Positions 6,458 to 8,729 of a DNA stretch of 8,729 nt are shown here, piece after piece. A program made the position numbers and the translations under genes. The notes beneath the pieces are model-generated. The model had not been told where the DNA came from. It was given only the letters and a program-made list of their open reading frames with translations, and ran no database searches. This DNA is from PNAI01 sp964575715 (GTDB lineage Bacteria > Pseudomonadota > Alphaproteobacteria > Rhizobiales > Xanthobacteraceae): assembly GCA_964575715.1 (NCBI GenBank), contig CAZNSG010000172.1, forward strand, positions 1 to 8,729. Direction: 5' to 3'. Positions within the stretch are counted from its first letter, which is position 1, and the number at the start of each line of letters is the position of its first letter.

Positions 6458-7293
6458 GGCCGCCCCCCGGCGCCGGCGGCGACCGCCTCCTCGCGCACCA
6501 GGCCCCAGAGGTGATCCACCGCGTCGATATAGTCGCGCGAGCGCAGCACCTCGGTGGCATCGGCCGCTCCGGGGAAGCGAGTATCGACGATCGCCTTGAT
6601 CCGGCCGGGACGCGCCGTCATCACAGCGACGCGGTCGGCCAGCAGCACCGCCTCGCGCACGTCATGGGTGACGAAGATCACCGTCATCGGTGAGCGCCGC
6701 CAGATCGCCAGCAGTTCGTCCTGCATGATGGTGCGGGTCTGCGAATCGAGCGCGCCGAACGGCTCGTCCATCAACAGCGTATCCGGCTCGGTGGCGAGCG
6801 TGCGGGCGATCGCCACGCGCTGCTTCATGCCGCCGGACAGTTGCGACGGATAGCTGTCCTCAAAGCCGCGCAGGTGCACCAGGTCGATGTAGTGCTGGGC
6901 GCGGCGGCGGCGCTCGTCGCGCGGCAGGCCACGCTTTTCCAGGCCGTAGAGCACGTTCTGCGCCACCGTCTTCCAGGGGAACAGCGCGAAGCTCTGGAAC
7001 ACGATGCCGCGGTCGGGCCCCGGCGAGGTCACGGTTCGGCCGTTGACCGCGATCGAACCCAGCTGCAACGGCATGAAGCCGCCGATCAGGTAGAGCAGCG
7101 TGGACTTGCCGCAGCCCGAGGGGCCGAGCAGCGCCAGGAATTCGCGGTCTCGGATTTCGAGCGAGACGTCGTCGAGCGCAAGCACCGGCCGACCGCGTGG
7201 CGGCCGGTACTCGTGGGCCACGCTGGCGATCGTTATCCCGGTCCCGGGAGCGGCGACACCTGCTCCCGGGGCGACGACGTCCTGCCCGCTCAC
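6454..7293 (-). CDS. ABC transporter ATP-binding protein (NitT/TauT, SsuB-like)
   Basis: A 279-residue nucleotide-binding subunit when started at GTG 7293. All ATPase motifs are present: Walker A GPSGCGKST (57-65), Q-loop Gln100 in GIVFQS, signature LSGGMKQR (152-159), Walker B LLMDEP with catalytic Glu177, and H-loop His210 in VFVTHD-type context (IFVTHD). The D-loop reads ALDS. The open frame extends upstream to 7464, but that would overlap the binding-protein gene by 175 bp. GTG 7293 makes a 4-bp GTGA overlap with the upstream stop, matching the other junctions in this operon, so I prefer it; it has no evident Shine-Dalgarno and probably relies on coupling. The first 19 residues are a Gly/Ala/Pro-rich leader before the ABC domain. 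It powers import through the two downstream permeases. Confidence 0.93.
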   Translation of the reverse strand: MSGQDVVAPGAGVAAPGTGITIASVAHEYRPPRGRPVLALDDVSLEIRDREFLALLGPSGCGKSTLLYLIGGFMPLQLGSIAVNGRTVTSPGPDRGIVFQSFALFPWKTVAQNVLYGLEKRGLPRDERRRRAQHYIDLVHLRGFEDSYPSQLSGGMKQRVAIARTLATEPDTLLMDEPFGALDSQTRTIMQDELLAIWRRSPMTVIFVTHDVREAVLLADRVAVMTARPGRIKAIVDTRFPGAADATEVLRSRDYIDAVDHLWGLVREEAVAAGAGGRP

Positions 7294-8297
7294 CGGAGGC
7301 GTTTCGCTGCTTCCTGCACCAGTGACATGTCGCTGTGCTTGGCCACGTCGATCCGTGACGGCAGCACGCCGAGCTTTTGCAGGTCGTCGATGTTCTTCTG
7401 CAGGAGCGCGGTGTCGCTCAGCCCGTCGGGATCGTAATAGAAGCCCTTGTTGGTGAACACCCATTCCCGGAACGCATCGACCGGCTGCTTGGAGGCGGTG
7501 GCGACGATCTTGAGTGCCTGTTCGCGGTTGGCGGGATCCATCAGCCAGCGGCGGTAGCGCAGGTGGTCCTCGAAGAAGTCGACAAGCGCGGCGCGGTTCT
7601 TGGCAATCCAGTCGGCGCGGGCGAAGTATTGCAGCGTCTGGGTTCCGCCGAGCGCGTCGGCGGTGCTGAACACCGGCGCCAGATCGCCCTTGGCGTCGGC
7701 GATCAGGTTGAATGGCTCGAGCAGTGGGCCGGCGTCGACGCGCTTGGATTCGATCGCCGCAATCATGGCACCGAAGCGAACCTCGACAAGCTGGTAGTCG
7801 CGGCCGTCTTGCCAGCCGCGCTGCCCCATGATAGCGCGCACCGCGGCGTCCATGGTGCTGCCGCGAGCGTTGATGGCGATGGTCCGACCCTTGAGGTCGT
7901 CGACCGACTTGAACTCACCCTTGCGGCCGTAGAACTGGGTGTGCGGATAGCCCTTGACGCCCTGCGACATGAGCTGCGCGACCACCTGAAGGTCGAGCTG
8001 GGCGCGGGTAATGCCGAGCACCAGCGCCTGCGGGCTCGCGCCCGCGATCTGCAATTCGCCCGCGGCCAGCGCCTGGAGCGCGGGTCCGCTGCCGGCGACG
8101 TGCGTGGGCTCGATGGTGTAGGACTGGCCGTAATGGCGGTACACATCCTTCGGCGCCAACGGCAACAGCGGCGTCAAATGCGCCGGCACCGCCGCCCAAC
8201 TGATGTGAATCTTGACCGGCTCGGCGACGGCCGGGGCAACACCCGACGCCGCCGCAGCCAGAACCAACGCTGCCAGAAATGCCAATCGCCTTGTCAT
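7290..8297 (-). CDS. ABC transporter substrate-binding protein (NMT1/SsuA-like), exported
   Basis: A 335-residue periplasmic binding protein and first gene of the minus-strand importer operon. It has a classical Sec signal peptide: MTRRLAF followed by an Ala/Leu-rich core, with cleavage likely after AVA at residue 25 (APAVA/EPVK). The mature part starts with VKIHISWAAVPAHLTPL and carries ALAAGELQIAGAS, DLKGRTIAINARGSTMDAAV (the typical inter-lobe segment) and a C-terminal NKGFYYDPDGLSD region. The start ATG is backed by GGGAGG (+ strand CCTCCC at 8305-8310) at 7-nt spacing. It overlaps the ATPase start by 4 bp. It belongs to the group that includes sulfonate, nitrate, taurine and pyrimidine-precursor receptors; nothing in the sequence identifies the ligand. 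It differs strongly from the + strand binding protein ending at 4850. Confidence 0.92.
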   Translation of the reverse strand: MTRRLAFLAALVLAAAASGVAPAVAEPVKIHISWAAVPAHLTPLLPLAPKDVYRHYGQSYTIEPTHVAGSGPALQALAAGELQIAGASPQALVLGITRAQLDLQVVAQLMSQGVKGYPHTQFYGRKGEFKSVDDLKGRTIAINARGSTMDAAVRAIMGQRGWQDGRDYQLVEVRFGAMIAAIESKRVDAGPLLEPFNLIADAKGDLAPVFSTADALGGTQTLQYFARADWIAKNRAALVDFFEDHLRYRRWLMDPANREQALKIVATASKQPVDAFREWVFTNKGFYYDPDGLSDTALLQKNIDDLQKLGVLPSRIDVAKHSDMSLVQEAAKRLR

Positions 8298-8304
8298 CGT
8301 GGTT

Positions 8305-8310
8305 CCTCCC
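8305..8310 (-). promoter_or_regulatory. Strong ribosome-binding site of the importer operon's first gene
   Basis: The minus strand reads GGGAGG 7 nt before the ATG at 8297. It is the best Shine-Dalgarno match in the window and confirms the start that includes the signal peptide. Confidence 0.75.
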
Positions 8311-8336
8311 TTTGGTCCCGGCTGCTTACACAGATT

Positions 8337-8357
8337 CCGGGCCGCGTCGCGGCCCGG
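8337..8357. repeat. Perfect inverted repeat in the operon 5' leader
   Basis: CCGGGCCGCG (8337-8346) and CGCGGCCCGG (8348-8357) are exact reverse complements around a single T. As RNA it would form a very stable hairpin of about 8 bp with a 5-nt loop. It lies 40 bp upstream of the importer's first ATG. With no U-tract on either strand it is not a standard terminator. It may be an operator dyad, an attenuator hairpin or a remnant of a dispersed repeat. Confidence 0.5.
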
Positions 8358-8443
8358 CCTATCGCTCGCGCCCAGCGCGGCTTATGCCACGGGTGCCGTC
8401 GCCGCATAGTGGTTAGTGTCCGCCGAACGCCCGCGGCGCGTCA

Positions 8444-8729
8444 ATGCGACTCTACGTGGATAGAGAGCGGCCGGCAAAGGTCAAGACTGGCGTGAACTCC
8501 CGTGAACGGCAGTGGAGCGCAGCGCAGGCAGGAAACTGCAACCGCGAGGTAACCGCGGGTGAATCATGTTGGTCTCAGGTCCGCTTTACCCGTGCGCCGT
8601 GGAAAGGCGGCGCTTTCCAGTGGGTGCAAATCCCACCCGGCAACCGCTCCAGCCGGAAGCAACCGGAGCAGCTATGGAGGTAACGAAATGGCTGAAGCCT
8701 TCGGATAGCGTGTCACGAAATACGGTGAC
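8444..8729 (+). mobile_element. Group II intron, 5' part (domain I), truncated by window edge
   Basis: From about 8444 the + strand begins ATGCGAC, one base off the group II 5' consensus GUGCG(AC), and runs as dense, non-coding structured RNA. Examples are a CTCTA/TAGAG stem (8450-8465), a GCAG-GAAA-CTGC hairpin with a GNRA tetraloop (8528-8539), CCGCG/CGCGG (8542-8558), TGGAAAG/CTTTCCA (8600-8619), GTGGG/CCCAC (8620-8636), a GCTCC/GGAGC stem (8646-8669) and GTCAC/GTGAC at the window end (8712-8729). Segments such as GTGAACTCCCGTGAACGGC, GGTAACGAAATGGCTGAAGC and GCGTGTCACGAAATACGGTG resemble domain I of proteobacterial group II introns as I remember them. The reverse transcriptase/maturase and domains V-VI would lie beyond 8729 and cannot be confirmed. 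It is oriented away from the importer operon. The 5' boundary is tentative by a few bases. Confidence 0.72.
8528..8669 (+). ncRNA. Run of stem-loops within the putative intron domain I
   Basis: Consecutive hairpins with little unpaired space: GCAG/CTGC capped by GAAA (8528-8539), CCGCG/CGCGG (8542-8558), TGGAAAG/CTTTCCA with a GCGGCG loop (8600-8619; an alternative GCGCC 8594-8598 / GGCGC 8609-8613 pairing competes), GTGGG/CCCAC with a TGCAAAT loop (8620-8636), and GCTCC/GGAGC (8646-8669). The GAAA tetraloop is the type used for tertiary docking in group II introns. Exact subdomain assignment is not possible by eye. Confidence 0.55.

Larger units (their letters stand above)
8298..8443 (-). 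promoter_or_regulatory. 5' leader/promoter region of the importer operon, next to the intron
   Basis: These 146 bases separate the first importer gene from the putative intron start and must hold whatever promoter the operon still has. They contain the ribosome-binding site, the 8337-8357 inverted repeat and a weaker CGCCG/CGGCG dyad (8421-8438) just before the intron. On the minus strand TTGAC (8444-8440) could be a -35 element straddling the intron junction, but no well-spaced -10 follows (CACTAA begins about 20 bases later), so I do not call a promoter. Confidence 0.35.

Noticed and set aside
5498..6514. 338-residue + strand open frame over the permeases
   Set aside because: Antisense shadow of GC-rich coding sequence; it shows biased composition and no motif.
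7294..7464. Extended N-terminus for the ATPase (start at 7464)
   Set aside because: It would add 57 Arg-rich residues unrelated to ABC proteins and overlap the binding-protein gene by 175 bp; the GTG at 7293 with GTGA overlap fits the operon pattern.
7377..8495. 372-residue + strand open frame opposite the exported binding protein
   Set aside because: The minus strand encodes a signal peptide, a family-consistent binding protein and a strong ribosome-binding site; the + frame is a mirror of it and runs across the leader and into the intron.
8580..8669. Cobalamin-riboswitch-like segment (GGTGCAAATCCCACC…CCGGAAGC)
   Set aside because: There is a superficial likeness only: the expected B12-box and GCCACTG core are absent and the surrounding sequence fits a group II intron better.
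8444..8683. 79-residue + strand open frame (MRLYVDRERPAKV…)
   Set aside because: It coincides with the structured intron domain I, starts at the presumed intron 5' end and has no ribosome-binding site; such frames are common false gene calls over group II intron RNA.
1..8729. CRISPR array, tRNA or rRNA genes
   Set aside because: No regularly spaced direct repeats, no complete cloverleaf and no rRNA-like sequence were seen on either strand.

Overview
The window looks like a GC-rich alphaproteobacterial chromosome, most likely Rhizobiales (Bradyrhizobium/Rhodopseudomonas-like). This is judged from protein character, from a Rhizobiales-type short tyrosine recombinase remnant, and from a COG2984-like substrate-binding-protein remnant. 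No database search was possible, so the taxon is an inference.

Region 1 (1-3045, + strand) is a tight three-gene lipid-modification cluster. It holds the 3' part of an NAD(P)/FAD-dependent oxidoreductase (COG2907-like, entering from outside the window), a DUF1365 protein joined by a 4-bp GTGA overlap, and a cyclopropane-fatty-acyl-phospholipid synthase-type SAM methyltransferase 6 bp further on. In other alphaproteobacteria this trio belongs to membrane-lipid methylation/oxidation clusters often linked to the photo-oxidative (ECF sigma/ChrR) response. Here it stops abruptly and no sigma factor or anti-sigma follows.

Region 2 (3046-3908) is a scar of gene debris. It contains about 40 codons of the C-terminal end of an ABC substrate-binding protein, a TGTCCGC/GCGGACA inverted repeat, and a tyrosine recombinase cut off after its first catalytic Arg and Lys. 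The recombinase reads in frame into an unrelated hydrophobic tail.

Region 3 (3909-8297) is a NitT/TauT-type (SsuABC-like) ABC importer. A four-gene minus-strand operon, read from the right, encodes an exported binding protein, an ATPase, permease 1 and permease 2, all overlapping or 1 bp apart. A second, unrelated-looking NMT1/THI5-like binding protein lies on the + strand and converges on the operon with a 4-bp gap. It has a good ribosome-binding site but no visible signal peptide. The substrate is unknown.

Region 4 (8298-8729) holds the operon's 5' leader, with a 10-bp perfect inverted repeat. On the + strand it then holds what I read as the 5' part (domain I) of a group II intron, starting near 8444 and running out of the window before any reverse transcriptase could be seen. 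The intron lies back-to-back with the importer operon and may have displaced its promoter.

Overall this is an ordinary metabolic and transport neighbourhood broken by mobile-element debris. The most interesting points are the intron boundary (A instead of G at position 1), the chimeric integrase remnant, the leaderless binding protein, and the unusual two-permease/two-binding-protein composition. I see no convincing new defence or signalling system.
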